A stretch of DNA of 64,000 nt from Leucocoprinus leucothites (lineage: Eukaryota; Basidiomycota; Agaricomycetes; Agaricales; Agaricaceae): positions 372,001-436,000 of the forward strand of contig JAACJO010000017.1 in NCBI GenBank assembly GCA_013368445.1. Reading direction: 5' to 3'. This document shows, piece after piece, positions 46,196 to 57,699 of this stretch (position 1 is the stretch's first letter; each line of letters starts with the position of its first letter). The notes below the pieces were generated by a model. The model had not been told where the DNA came from and did not search any database. It worked only from the letters and a program-made list of their open reading frames with translations. The position numbers were made by a program, and so were the translations under genes.

Positions 46196-46798
46196 TTTCA
46201 GCAATTCGTGGAATTACAACTGGGCGTCGAGGAAACCTTGGCAACAATGGGCTTTCGAACTCAGGTCGGCGGTGCTGTCGCGCTTAACCGTCAGGAGTAC
46301 AGTGACTGCAGGGATCGTAATTGCGAGTGGAAAGTCCGCCGAGTTGCCCTTGTGTAACAGTATGCCAGGAGACTGGGGGGAATAGAGTTCAGTACACCGT
46401 ACACAACTGGGCTATGGTCAACAGTAACGGCGACGAGTGAAGGAGCAAGTTGCTGACAATGACAAGCCTGGCCACGACAAATTCATTAAGCAATCACGTG
46501 CTGATAAATAATCAAAGCTCCGAAGCCCGACTGTCAGGGAGCAGCCTGCTCAGACTTACCTCTTATTCAAAGATATACATGCTCCAAGTACGATGGAGCT
46601 TCTAATAGTAGCATAATCAAAATTGAGCGAAAGGCTGACTGAATGAGATCCCACTAGGACAGCATTATCCCCAGCAAACGGGTTAGATTTCTACCTCCGC
46701 CCAAGGCTCCGATCGAAAGCATCTGATTCTCAGCGTTTCATTGATCTTGAACTGTGTAATCTCAATTCAACCACTAACTTTGAGCTCGAAAGAAACCC
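46196..46798. other. Divergent intergenic region
   Basis: Shared upstream region of TFIIA-gamma (minus) and an F-box gene (plus). No TATA box or repeat stood out. Confidence 0.4.
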
Positions 46799-48363
46799 AT
46801 GCCAGTGAATAAACAGTGCCGCAGAAAGAGGCAGACAGACCTTCCAATGGTATGCATTATCCACTTTCAAACGAGCACAACAGGATAATAACCAAAGCTG
46901 TCCTAGGCACCGATCTGCTCCCTCTCCTACGACGTCCTAGCCGAGATATTTATGATCCTCTGGGCACAGTCCTACACGAGTACAGATCGACCACCGCTTC
47001 TCCCTACTAAACTAGGTGCTGTAAGCAGCTTCTGGCGTCAGGTTGCTTGGTCGACACCCCGATTATGGACCGAGCTGGAGCTTACCAATCGATTTTGGTG
47101 GTCCCAGGATAGGATCTATATACTCGATACTTATTTCAGGAATATGGGTAGCTTCATGTTGAGGCTATCTATATGTGACTACCCCACAGACATGGAGGCT
47201 CGGCAATCGAGGAAATCCCAGAAGAGACGCGGGAAACGATTGAAGTCACCCGATACTACCTTGACTTCGTTTGACGGACTCGAGGATATTCCATTTCCTG
47301 CTCAGGATGTTTTCAAGATCATATTTATCCACCACCCAGACAAACTCAGGACTGTGGTGATGGACAAATATATTTTTCCATGGCTAGAGGAAATTGAGAA
47401 CATCTCCGAGTCCTCAGGCTTCCCCAACCTGGAAGTTTTGGGTATCACCTCCGATGAAGGGGAAGACCCGGCATTGGCATTCAGCCCTTATACCGACTCA
47501 CATCCTTCTATTAATATTCAAAACGTCCCCCGCCTGCGGAGTGTCGTTCTCATAGGAACGCGAAACCGGTTCTTCCTTCCATGGGCTCAAATCCTTGTCC
47601 TCGACCTATCATCCGTAAACGCAGAGTATGCCATGCAAGTTGTTCTCGAGTGCGTAAACCTGCAGGACTTGCATGTTTCCGATCTCGAGGAATCGCCTAT
47701 GGACAGGGGGTCACCTTCCCTCAAGAGCGGCTAGCCCTGACCGCCTTGAGCTCGTTCACTTACTCAGGCTTCTCTGTTCCACTTTCTTGGGAATTGGGAT
47801 TGGTAGAGCACTTGACATTTCCTACGTTGAAAATGCTCTACTTTGATCCCAGTCCACTGTTTTTTGACCATCATGCAGACTTTCTGCGCAATCTACCACC
47901 GACACTTGAAGAAGTTTGTGTGGCTGGAGACAACACACCAGAGTTTATACACCCCTTTCTCGCACTCCTTCCTCGGTTGGAGCATCTCAGCACACTCTCT
48001 GTCAGATTCTTCGATACTGTTCCTCTCGAGATACTCCGATACCTCATAATTAAACCTCGCTCAGAAATCACATTGCCAGCCCTCACTCATCTCACGTTCA
48101 TCCTCATGCCGCCAGCCAGCTTTCTCGGACGGAAGCGGCTTCAAGCAATATTAACGCTTCTACGCTCTCGCCGGGGAAGGCGGTGTACCCAGGGAATAAT
48201 GGAGATCGCCACTTTTAAAATCCAGTTCCTTTCTCACCGGCTAGACGTAAAAAGTTGGCCCGAAAGCTTCCAGTCCGGAATGCAGGAGCTGGTAAAACAG
48301 GGACTAGATATTCAAATCTCAGCTATCTCGGACACCGATGGATGGCTCGAATTTTGGCCTTGA
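46799..48363 (+). CDS. F-box/LRR-like protein with one-base frameshift
   Basis: Family relative of the F-box gene at 18.7-20.4 kb. Exon 1 (MPVNKQCRRKRQTDLPM) joins after a short intron (46850-46906) to APICSLSYDVLAEIFMILWA, then VSSFWRQVAWSTPRLWTELE, and runs into an LRR region (RLRSVVLIGTRN, AQILVLDLSS, LQDLHVSDLEE). Near 47706 the frame changes: upstream reads SPMDRG, downstream VTFPQERLALTALSSF and on to a normal end at GWLEFWP. The site is a run of five Gs; six would give one continuous frame. A 32-nt intron (47675-47706) could also bridge the frames but is shorter than any other here and would remove residues that look conserved. Either a recent inactivation, a miscalled homopolymer, or an unusually short intron. 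Confidence 0.7.
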
Positions 48364-48606
48364 CATTGTGTCCTCAAGGTACATAGCACACCTTTGTCGT
48401 CGAGGTTCCAGAATTCGATCAGCACATGCTGGTCGCCTTGGTTCGGCCCACACGTCAAGTTTCAGGTTCAATATTCCATAGTCTATCATCTACTAGGTAA
48501 ACAATCTCAAATATCATCTTAAATTTAGAAAACGGGCTTTATGAGCTACATAGTCCTGCATGAAATCTAATTGTATCGAGAGCCGTAGATCAACTCTAAG
48601 CTGGTC

Positions 48607-50493
48607 TCACTCCTCGCCCAAACCGACCCCAACGCTCGTCATTAGTTCTGGCCTGCTATGCAAACCGTTGTTACCTGGATTGAACCCGAATGCGGTTGAA
48701 GCATCATCATAGGCTGCCCCTCGCTCCTGAGAGTGCAGTTTAGGGCCGCGGAGATTTAGCATGAGTCTTGACATCATTATCGAGGATATCCTGCGATGAA
48801 CAGCATTATCTCAACACTCGCGTAGGACAATAAAGGCAACATTACACTCACGCATTCTTGAACGCGACTACAGAACCTCTCCCAATCGCCTGCCTCTAAT
48901 AAAAATCAAAGACTAATCAAAGAGTACATAGTAAAAAATGTACGTGTCCCAGCTTGATCGCCTTGTGAGCTGATACCATTCGAAGCAGGATTGTGATATA
49001 CTAGGATCTAAGCAACTCACGTTGACTGAATATGACATGATATTTGCAACATTTATCAATGTCATTACACTCCAATATCAATTTTAGCTATTGGCGCACA
49101 ATGTCTGGCAGGTGCGAACGCACGCAAAATAAAGGGTACCTAAGTATGCATCAATGAACGATCACTTGTACGGAAATTTCGTATGATAATACCATCACGA
49201 AGAAGCATCGAAAGCAGTTCAACACGACGATCGACAGCCATTGTAAGTGTTTTGTAAAGCGTCATGCCAAGTACGAGGGCATCAAATAGTGATTCACCCG
49301 ACCATCCGATTATCATATCTGAAGCCTGTCTTTGAGAAAGTTCCTCGGAATTTGGTAGAATTATAGCACGAACATATCGCCCTGTTCGAATTAGCCATGT
49401 AATTTGCTGTTGAAGAAGGTTGACATACACTTTTCGTGATAGTGGTGACGCACAGGTATTCAACTTAGGGATCCCTTCCGCCGATGCATTATCAAGGCGA
49501 CTATTCAATATAACCCACTTTGAAACAGGGTATTAGCACAGGTTACAACGCAGTATCAACAGAATACGCACAAGAGCGAATGCACTTAACGCAAGGACGA
49601 TCGTCGCATAAAGGGCAGCTACCCAGACCCGGCGTTCATATAGTGCATAAACCCACATAAACATGAGAACTACAACGCTGATGAACTCATCAAGAAAGTA
49701 TAAAAAAGAGTGGGCCTACTTGCAACGATGATTTGTACGACTACCGAAACACATTCCTGGTATAATTTCAATTCAGAGCATCTGTAATCCAGAGTATCAT
49801 GAAATGTCGCTCGACGAGTGACGGCTCGGGCTCATACATACATTTTCTAGAACATCGATATTATGTTTCAGCTAATAACTTGGGCGAACGAGAATCGATA
49901 CTTGACCATATGATTGTCCGATGAACCATGTATCCCGAAGTAGTATACTACCGCAGACGGGATGTTCCCCAAAAGCACAAGGTAGCGATTCGAAAAGAAG
50001 AGAAGAGAAGCCCAAGAGAAGCCGCGCCGTCTTGTATGACTGCCCTTGCCATCAGAGTCTAGGATAGCGGCTTCTCCTCTCGCATCTTTACCGAGCTGCA
50101 TCGGTTTAGAATTATGTCTTCGTCGGAGTGGGTCAATGAGCTGTTTCAGCGATTCTGGCCAGAATGTTTCAACCTCAGATGAAAAGGTGAGAAGATACTC
50201 ATAAATAAGTAGAGCTGCCGCGATAGATGCCCAAATGGATTGAAGGCGAAGGTCAAGTCAGGAGCAGGCGATAGACCAGGACTACGATTCTTGGGCTTAC
50301 TGAGTGATACGATAGTGATAATACCGGCTGCGAACCTGTTAATATGGAAAGGGTCAGTTGTTGCCTATATTTCGTGGCAGCGTATGGTGTGTAAAGTGAA
50401 CATGGAGAGATATAAGAGGATTAAACGTATGATATTGTGCACTCACAACCACTCCAAGTCTCTCCTAGTTAGTTGTAGCGGTGGATTCGCCAT
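48607..50493 (-). CDS. DUF6533-domain integral membrane protein, copy 1
   Basis: Multi-pass membrane protein of the agaricomycete DUF6533 family; function unknown. Exon 1 is MANPPLQLTRRDLEWL; then FAAGIITIVS-LTLLIYEYLLTFSSEVETFW (DUF6533 start), GFSWASLLFFSNRYLVLLGN IPSAVVYYFG, CSELKLYQECVSVVVQ, VLMFMWVYALYERRVWVAAL, a cysteine-containing loop (NTCASPLSRK), WSGESLFDALVLGMTLYKTL, and the signature MMSRLMLNLRGP near the end, closing GVGLGEE. About seven hydrophobic helices. The junction between the NRYL exon and the CSELKLYQ exon is out of phase in my reading and may hide a further small exon. It is followed in tandem by a paralogue. Many mushrooms carry dozens of these genes. Confidence 0.75.
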
Positions 50494-51219
50494 TGAGAGG
50501 GAATGCGATTTGGTCGTCAACACGCTAGACTAGTTATAAGGCTGGGAAACGACCAATGGCTGTACGGTAAGCAGAATCGGGGAGAACTTTTGATCGTGCA
50601 TGGGTCCCAAATGAGAACTAGCATCCGGTAGTAAGCTATCAAGGAATCTTCTGCGAGAGATGTCTCCACCGAGGAGGCTATTCCGATGACTAGTGAAATA
50701 CCTTGGGGTTCGTTGCCTTCATCAAGCCGGGCCCGATCTTCTATAGTTGACCGTGTCCAGCGCGATAGATGAAGCCGAGCGCCGTCGTGAAAGACCTATG
50801 TTGAATGTTAGCTTATCTTAGTAAGTTCGGGGCGTCAATCTTGCACAGCATTCGAATTGTTGAGCGTGACTCAAGCCCCAAGCTATTAGAAATTCGTCTT
50901 CATGCAACCGCGTCGGCGGGCGGGGAAACTCTATCCACAAATGAAGTTATCCCTGGACTGGATTATTACCTCAGCTTAATCCTTGAGTATGAACTTGTAC
51001 AAATCTCCCATCTTGATATCAGGTTGCATCCAGTGATCATCCAACACACATCAACTCACACTACGGGTAACAAGGTAATAAATACCTAGTGTGGAGTATC
51101 ATAAATAATATACTTAGGAGGACGAGTGAAGATGCCCCAACTTTCATTGATTGAAGACATGGTGACATGATCAAGATGACTTTTCCATTATTTTGGGATC
51201 TAGTAATAATAGAGACATC
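50494..51219. other. Intergenic region between tandem DUF6533 genes
   Basis: About 0.7 kb; promoter of copy 1 and 3' end of copy 2. A 94-codon open frame at 50805-51089 has no motif and is not considered real. Confidence 0.45.
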
Positions 51220-53090
51220 TCATACTACCACGTATCTTTGGGAAGGGTTTGGAGGTCCCATTTGGGGCCTGGGTTCGTCCGTTCCTATTACTACTATACT
51301 TCGGGCTCCAAGCCAGGTACTATCTCCCGCTGCGCGATGGAAGCCAAATCCATTAATCGTCGTCTCCTGGAAATACCCTCGCCCGGCTCCATAACCATAC
51401 AAATAAAGCGTAGGATCACGGAGGTTGAGCATCAAACGGGAGACCGCTAATGAAGAGATTCTAGTGCGTATGTTACAGATCGATGTCAGTTGGGATGAAA
51501 CTGCTGTTGCATGACTTACACATTGGTGATCATGGTTGCAGATCCCCTGCTCAGCGGCTGAACTAGTGATCAGGGAGGGCGCGAGTGTGAAAATGAATAA
51601 CGTACGCCACCTAACTACAAGGTTAAGATAAGTCAACTGCCGGACAGATCAGCTAAAGACTGTTGAACATACCAGCAAACATAAGATATTGCCAACGGTA
51701 ACCATAACCATGGCACTGCATAAATTATCACCTTTGCTGCGGTAAATGACAACTTCCTAGCCCTGAGCTTACCCAAAGTAGATTGCACCTAGGGGTGTAG
51801 GCATCAGAAAATCCCGGCCGCGGCTTGCAGGTAGCGGGAGAATGATTCATACCATCTCGCATAAGCTGCGACAGCAATCCATTGCCTCCTCCACGAGGTA
51901 ACCTCAGGGTCTTGTACAGCGTCATTCCAAAAACGAGGATGTCAAAGACGAGCTCCCCAGACCATGCCGCTGCTATGTCTATATAGAACTTAAATTGTCT
52001 GGCAATTGAGGGCCCGGCCTGCCAGAAGAAACACCTACAATGAGCCCTGGAGGAAAAATCCATTGATGAATATCTGAGCATTCATAAAAACATTGTTCAC
52101 ATACTCTTTTACACCAAGCGGTAAACCGCAGCCGTATGGTACTGGAACCACGACAGGATAAGTGTGCGTCGATCGAGCACTAGCATTTATCGCCCACTTC
52201 ATCCTTCGAGATTAGTTCTCCATCATGGGAAAGCAGATATAGACGCACCGCTGCCACTCCGATCACTGAGCAGCATACAACTAGATAGAGTATTACAACC
52301 CACGTTTTACGCTCATAAAGTGCATGAACCCGCATTATCATCATACCTGTGTCACCGTCAGTTTTCCATGCGGGAATAATGGTACTATGAGGGAAAGAGC
52401 ATACATGCATTAAGAGCCTGAGTCGTTAAGACCATGCACTGGTGATATATTTGAAGCTGATAGCAGCTGAGACGATCATGGTCATTTGAGTCAGGTTTGG
52501 AAATGCAAGATTCGTACTCCTACGACTCGGATACGAGGTTGAGCGGCACGCAGGGAATCATTCATTGAAACTCACATCTTCTCTCGTGCCATTCCCCGCT
52601 GCTTCCCAGAAGTATTCCAACATCACAGGAATGTGAGACACAATCGTTAAATACCGATTCAGGAAGAAAAATAGCGAAGCCCAAGTAAAGCCATTCTTGT
52701 CTTCGCTCTCTGTGTCGTGTCGCGCACCATAGTCACGTTCAGCTTGGGGTTCGTTACTATGCCGCCCAAAACTGAATAAGTTTTGAAGCCACTTGGGCCA
52801 AAATCTTTCTACTTCGTAGACAAATGTCAAGAAATATTCGTGAATGATGAGTGCTGGTGGAACGTTCATGCAATCAGCGACTTGGAGGGAGATCATCTTG
52901 AAATGGACCTACTGAACGATATGACAGCTAGTATCCAGTTGATCCCCCTAACATAATCTGAAGTCAGTGTATGATACATCGCCAAGTGTCCCTATTTCGT
53001 TTGACGACCTAGAGACTCCCGACTGGGTTTCCCGGATGGACAGAGGAGAGATACTCACAACGTCTCGTAATCTGCCGGCGTAAGCTGCAT
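51220..53090 (-). CDS. DUF6533-domain integral membrane protein, copy 2
   Basis: Tandem paralogue of the neighbouring gene. Exon 1 MQLTPADYETL; then GINWILAVISF-TLIIHEYFLTFVYEVERFW, GFTWASLFFFLNRYLTIVSH, CYQLQIYHQCMVLTTQALN, MMIMRVHALYERKTWVVILY LVVCC, a loop ending VPYGCGLPLGVKE, AAWSGELVFDILVFGMTLYK, AMVMVTVGNILCLL and the signature VISSLAVSRLMLNLRDP. The tail continues to YVVV. The intron layout resembles copy 1 for the first exons. Two places remain uncertain: the junction before CYQLQIYHQ and the one after NILCLL, where I could not fix the exon. A TATATATA lies about 160 nt upstream of the ATG (53249-53256). Confidence 0.75.
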
Positions 53091-55355
53091 TTGTGCATTA
53101 AGGTTCAGCCTGCTAGCCTACGAAGTGCCTAGTTAAACAGGTGTCGTATTTAGTCTTTTGATGACGCGGAAATTTAACAACACGGAGAGCAGCTGATGAT
53201 AAGTAGGCAGAGTGGGATGGAGGAAACAGTTCAAAGGAGCGTTACGCTATATATACATACTGACGCACATTCACCTTTTCCCTGAATCTGATCAAAGGCC
53301 ATCCCCAACAACATTATCATCAGCGTGGTCCGCAAAAAGCCTGTAGTGCAATTCATCAATGCTCAAATAACTTCGTAGGGCCAAAAAAATACTAAATACT
53401 TAATATTTTGCGTAATCAGGAAAGAGCCGTAGACGTTCAATTTGGAGATAGAATCCTTCCGGCGTCTATCTTCGTGTTTCGAACTGTTCGGCGTGAAACA
53501 GTCTAAGTACTACGTGTCATGTGTCATGATACATACGTCCTTCAAGTACGGATTAACGTGACATCCACGTTCGATGTGTACATCCCTGGAGGTTATTGAG
53601 AACCAGGTATAGTAGTTCGAGGTTCATTCTGGTCCCTCGTATCACTGGTCTATTAGAGTTCTGTTCACAAAGCCGCTGGATTTATGACGGCCGAGTCACA
53701 GGGCTGGAAGACCAAGTCCCAGTGAAGTCATGATGCAGCCTCATTGAAGCCTGACTGGGTAAGTATGCTTGAAGTGACGACAAACTAAGTATGATTATTG
53801 TGGGAAATCAAACCCCACTGATATTGAAATGATCATCGATCATCCCAATAATGGCCCTGGTCGAAATGCTCGTCATTCCATGAGTCAATATTTTCCATGA
53901 TGACACTCTGGCCGGATGTGTTATCTCAGTAGGAGATGTCCCCAAGGCGGAGAGTTGGTTCAAGTTAAGTGTGTATATGGAGGCTCGTTCATCGCGCATC
54001 GTTTGATTAATATTGTGGTATCAATCATTAATCATTTCTCGTTGGTTCCCCTTTTGTCTAAGTGTATACAATGCAGCCATAGTGGATACAGTAAATGACC
54101 GGCCCGTTCTAGTCGCTGGATCAGTAGATCTGTCGTAACTACTCAGAGCACCGAACTGCAAGCTGAGAACATCACCGAACCCACCTGATCTTTCGGTGGC
54201 TACAAAGTTCAAACTAATATTACACAGGGCAGTTGTAACAACATTTCACAACCACACCACTACTTGGCCGATTCTCTCTGTGTGCACTAGAAGGACAATA
54301 TGAGCTTGTTTACCTCCTCCGCCACTGCCCTGTTGTTGGAGATCCGTAAAACAACGTGTTTGATCTTAGTACACCGAAGCACAAGGCTTGACAATAGAGA
54401 TACTAGATCTTGTAACATGATTCGGACTCAGGAAAGGCACCGTATAATGTCCCAACTCGCGCAATAATTCTCTCTTTGTTTATGAGGCAGCTAATTTACT
54501 CTATACAGTGGATATTAATCCATACAACCGCTGTTATAAGAAATACAATGATCTAAGAGCATTAGTACAAGGGATGCCTCTGGAAAAAATCATTACATCC
54601 TCTACACTCATGATTTTATACTGCGAGTCAAGGAGGTTTCAGAGAGTAGACGAGCTGGTCAGAGCAAAAATATCTTCCACTAAAGTAGTGATTCCGATCA
54701 AGGCTTGTGTTCCTGGAAACCTGGTTTGGCATCCACACCTGTCAACTAGGCTTTCCTGCCTACTCATTTCCACCGGGTGTTCGAGAATAACTCGAGGTTG
54801 ACTCGATTGAAGGCCATCTTAAGCCTGCTGAGCAAGGTCTTTCATTGATCTATCGCGGTACTGTGTTCAAATACGACAATCGGATGGTGTAGAAACTTGT
54901 CGCTTCTCGACGACCGATAAGCAAGAATGTACGACTACATACATGAGCAAATGATTACCATCAAGGTTGTGTGTATGTTCTCTACTGGTCCGTGGTCCAA
55001 TGCCTGTATATATACACTGTGTGCACTTTACCATTCGTGTCACAACAACTAAGCCTGCTAGCTATTGCCTGTCCTTCGTTCAACGAGTCAGGTTCAACAG
55101 TCATGAACATTCCAAAGTTCAAATATGTCTGGTCTAACGGCTAAGGTCTGAGCCGGTAGCATCGGCCCTGGTATTATTACACTCGAGGGAAAAGACACCA
55201 ACAAACCGAAACAAAGACTCTAGGACAGAATACAACACAACGCATATCAAAACCCGCAATTGATAAACAAGAATAGATCCAGACTCGCAAAACGGCCATT
55301 GTCCAGCTTTGTATCAGGAGGAACGAAAAGAAAGGTCATAGTACGCCGAACTCCT
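53091..55355. other. Intergenic region, no gene supported
   Basis: 2.3 kb between DUF6533 copy 2 and the second amidase. Contains the TATATATA element upstream of copy 2. A 97-codon plus-strand frame (54508-54801) has no motif or neighbouring exon. No repeat recognised. Confidence 0.45.
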
Positions 55356-57413
55356 TCAGAAGGGGATCAACTCATATCCTCTCCCCTCTTTCTTAAGCAA
55401 CCCTTCAATGATCTTCATCCCTTCCATCACCTTCTCTTCTTCCAGCCTCTGTCCAACGACCTGAACACCAAGCGGTAACCCATGCATATCATGCGCGTCA
55501 TACATCGCATATTGTCCAGCTTCAATAGCATTGGTAGGTTTAAAGCCCTTGGGAAGTGCATCACGGACAGCATCAACCTTCGTGATAGGAAGGACACCCG
55601 CAGTATAATCCAACTGTCACAACGTAGCATAAGCGAACTACCCAAGAACCTAGAATGCTAGGTGAAAAGGAAAAAGACGCTCACAATGTTAAATAAGAAA
55701 GAGTAGCCACAAGCCCTCCAGCCCTTTTTCATTCCTCCATGAGGCACCGCAGGAAGCGAGTTCGGCACAGTTAACACAAAGTCCAGATCTTGTGCATTCC
55801 AGAACTCAAACCATTGATTCTTGTAAGCCTCACGCTGAGCAACCAGCCACCATGTTTCCTCAGCTGTCTTCGTAGTGAAGTCATCAATGAGTCCGGCATA
55901 AACCTTGTCGCGCTTAATGTATCTGACATAGAAGGCATAGATTTTGCGGAAGAAGTTGGGTAAACGCAGCATTCTCAGGGCCTGAGTGACGCCTGGATCG
56001 TTTGATTCAAAAGTCGTGATCGGGTCCGTGCTCATGCGTCCTAGGGAGTCGTGTGAGAAGAAGGAAGAAGATAGAACCCATGCTAATACGAACCTCCTTC
56101 TGCCAGGAGCAACTGCGAGCCAATACGAATACCATCATATGGACTTGGAGGAGACCTAGTGGACGCAACACATCAGCTGCACCGTCTAGTAACGCGGCGG
56201 ATTCTACACGCACACATCAAAGACTTCATGTCCATGGCTCTTCAACGTATCGACAACAGTGTCCAAGGCCCGCGTGCATGCTGGTGATATCCTCACAAAA
56301 CCTGAAGAGAGTTATGTCATGATTTTTGCTTCCGATAAAACACTCCACGCTCACCGTCACTCCTCATAACACCCCATCTAAGTGGTCTGTTGGTCGGTAC
56401 GTTGTACGGCTTCCACGCCATTCGCAAGCACTACAGCACAAATGATTCCATGTCAATGCAAATATACAAAACACTGAGTCTGAGCTCACCGAGTAATCGT
56501 ATTTCCAAGGCTCCATGCTCACAACCGCTTTCCAGAAATACTCAAGGTCCTCCAAAGTCCGTGCCATCGGCGAGTAGACGGGTGGAATACCTTCTTGACC
56601 TGGCATACTAGTCGCGTTGCCAATCTTGGGGAACCGCCCTACAGACGCCTTGATAGAGTAGATACCCGAATAGTGCGCCGGAACGCGGACGGATCCAGCC
56701 ACGTCTGTTCCAATACCAATCCTCGAACCACCATAGGCGAGCAGAGCAGCTTCTCCACCAGTTGATCCACCAGGAGAGTGAGTATTCTTGTGAGGATTAG
56801 TAGTGCGTCCGAAAACGTCGTTGGCAGACTCGAAGGAAAGAAGTGTAACCGGAATGTTGGTCTTGACAAACGGAACTGCACCAGCATCACGGAGGAGACG
56901 GACGAGTGGAGAGTCCTTCTTTGCGGGCCTACCGACCCACGAGGAGTATCCAATGCAGCTGTCGTATCCTTGAACAGAAACAGTCTAAAAACCGTCATTG
57001 ACATCTACTACGGAGGTAGAGGAGCCTAGCTCACATCTTTGAGACTAACGGGGGCTCCAGCCAATGGACCTTGCTTATTACACTCCTGCGCGTAGAGCTT
57101 TGCCGAAGTTAGGAGGATCTCTGTCAAGCAGTTGGTGTCGACGTGTGCCCGGATGGCTTTACGGGTATATGTGGAGAGGATGTCTACTGGATTCAACCGT
57201 CCGGATTGGACCTCGGCAGCAATCTGGGCGACAGGCTTCTCAAGAATAGCTAAATCCTCTTTAGAGACCGGTTTACTCATATCGGGAGTTCCCAATTCCT
57301 GAATGAGGGCATTCCGTGCATCTTGCTTGGTCCGGCTGCAACCAAATAAGAAACTGCCCGGAGGGAGGGGGAGATACTCACCAGGCCTTGCTATGGTTGA
57401 GGTAGGAGAACAT
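55356..57413 (-). CDS. Amidase-signature family hydrolase (FAAH/acetamidase-like), copy 2
   Basis: Same family as the gene at 33.6 kb, with canonical motifs. Exon 1 MFSYLNHSKA joins to CRTKQDARNALIQELGTPDM. Then AGAPVSLKD-TVSVQGYDSC (catalytic Lys), HSPGGSTGGEAALLAYGGS (cis-Ser, Glu kept), GIGTDVAGSVRVPAHYSG (nucleophile Ser), PLRWGVMRSDG, SPPSPYDGIRIGSQLLLAEG, DFVLTVPNSLPAVPHGG, LDYTAGVLPITKV and MHGLPLGVQVVGQRLEEEKV. Introns are in phase and no stop interrupts the protein (about 550 aa). No signal peptide, so probably cytosolic. Its likely role is hydrolysis of small or fatty amides; substrate unknown. The shared ends LPLGVQ(V/I)VG(Q/K)R indicate divergence from a common ancestor with copy 1, but gene order gives no sign of a recent tandem event. 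Confidence 0.9.
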
Positions 57414-57699
57414 AGGGAAGACAGTGTTAACCAGGGACTAACGCCGCGGGGCGCTTGTCAATTGAGGCTTCTCTTTTGACGAATGCTCCCATGATACGTC
57501 TTGTAAATGACTTCATGGGACACTAACAGGATGCTTCGAATTTTCACACGGATCCGGTCAATACATTCACAATTTGCCGAAGCGGCTTTAAATGACATAT
57601 AACAAACTGGTACATGCGCTATGTTTTTATTTACTATAGAGAAAAACTAACGAGGGGAAGCCATAGTCTGTTCAAACCTCAAATTGTATAAGTACATGT

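Noticed and set aside
50200..50400. Loss of a splice acceptor in DUF6533 copy 1
   Set aside because: Using the donor CTCA|GTAAGC and acceptor GGCAG|CTCTAC restores phase, and copy 2 uses the equivalent sites.
54508..54801. 97-codon plus-strand open frame
   Set aside because: Isolated, no family resemblance, no upstream promoter signal or exon partner.
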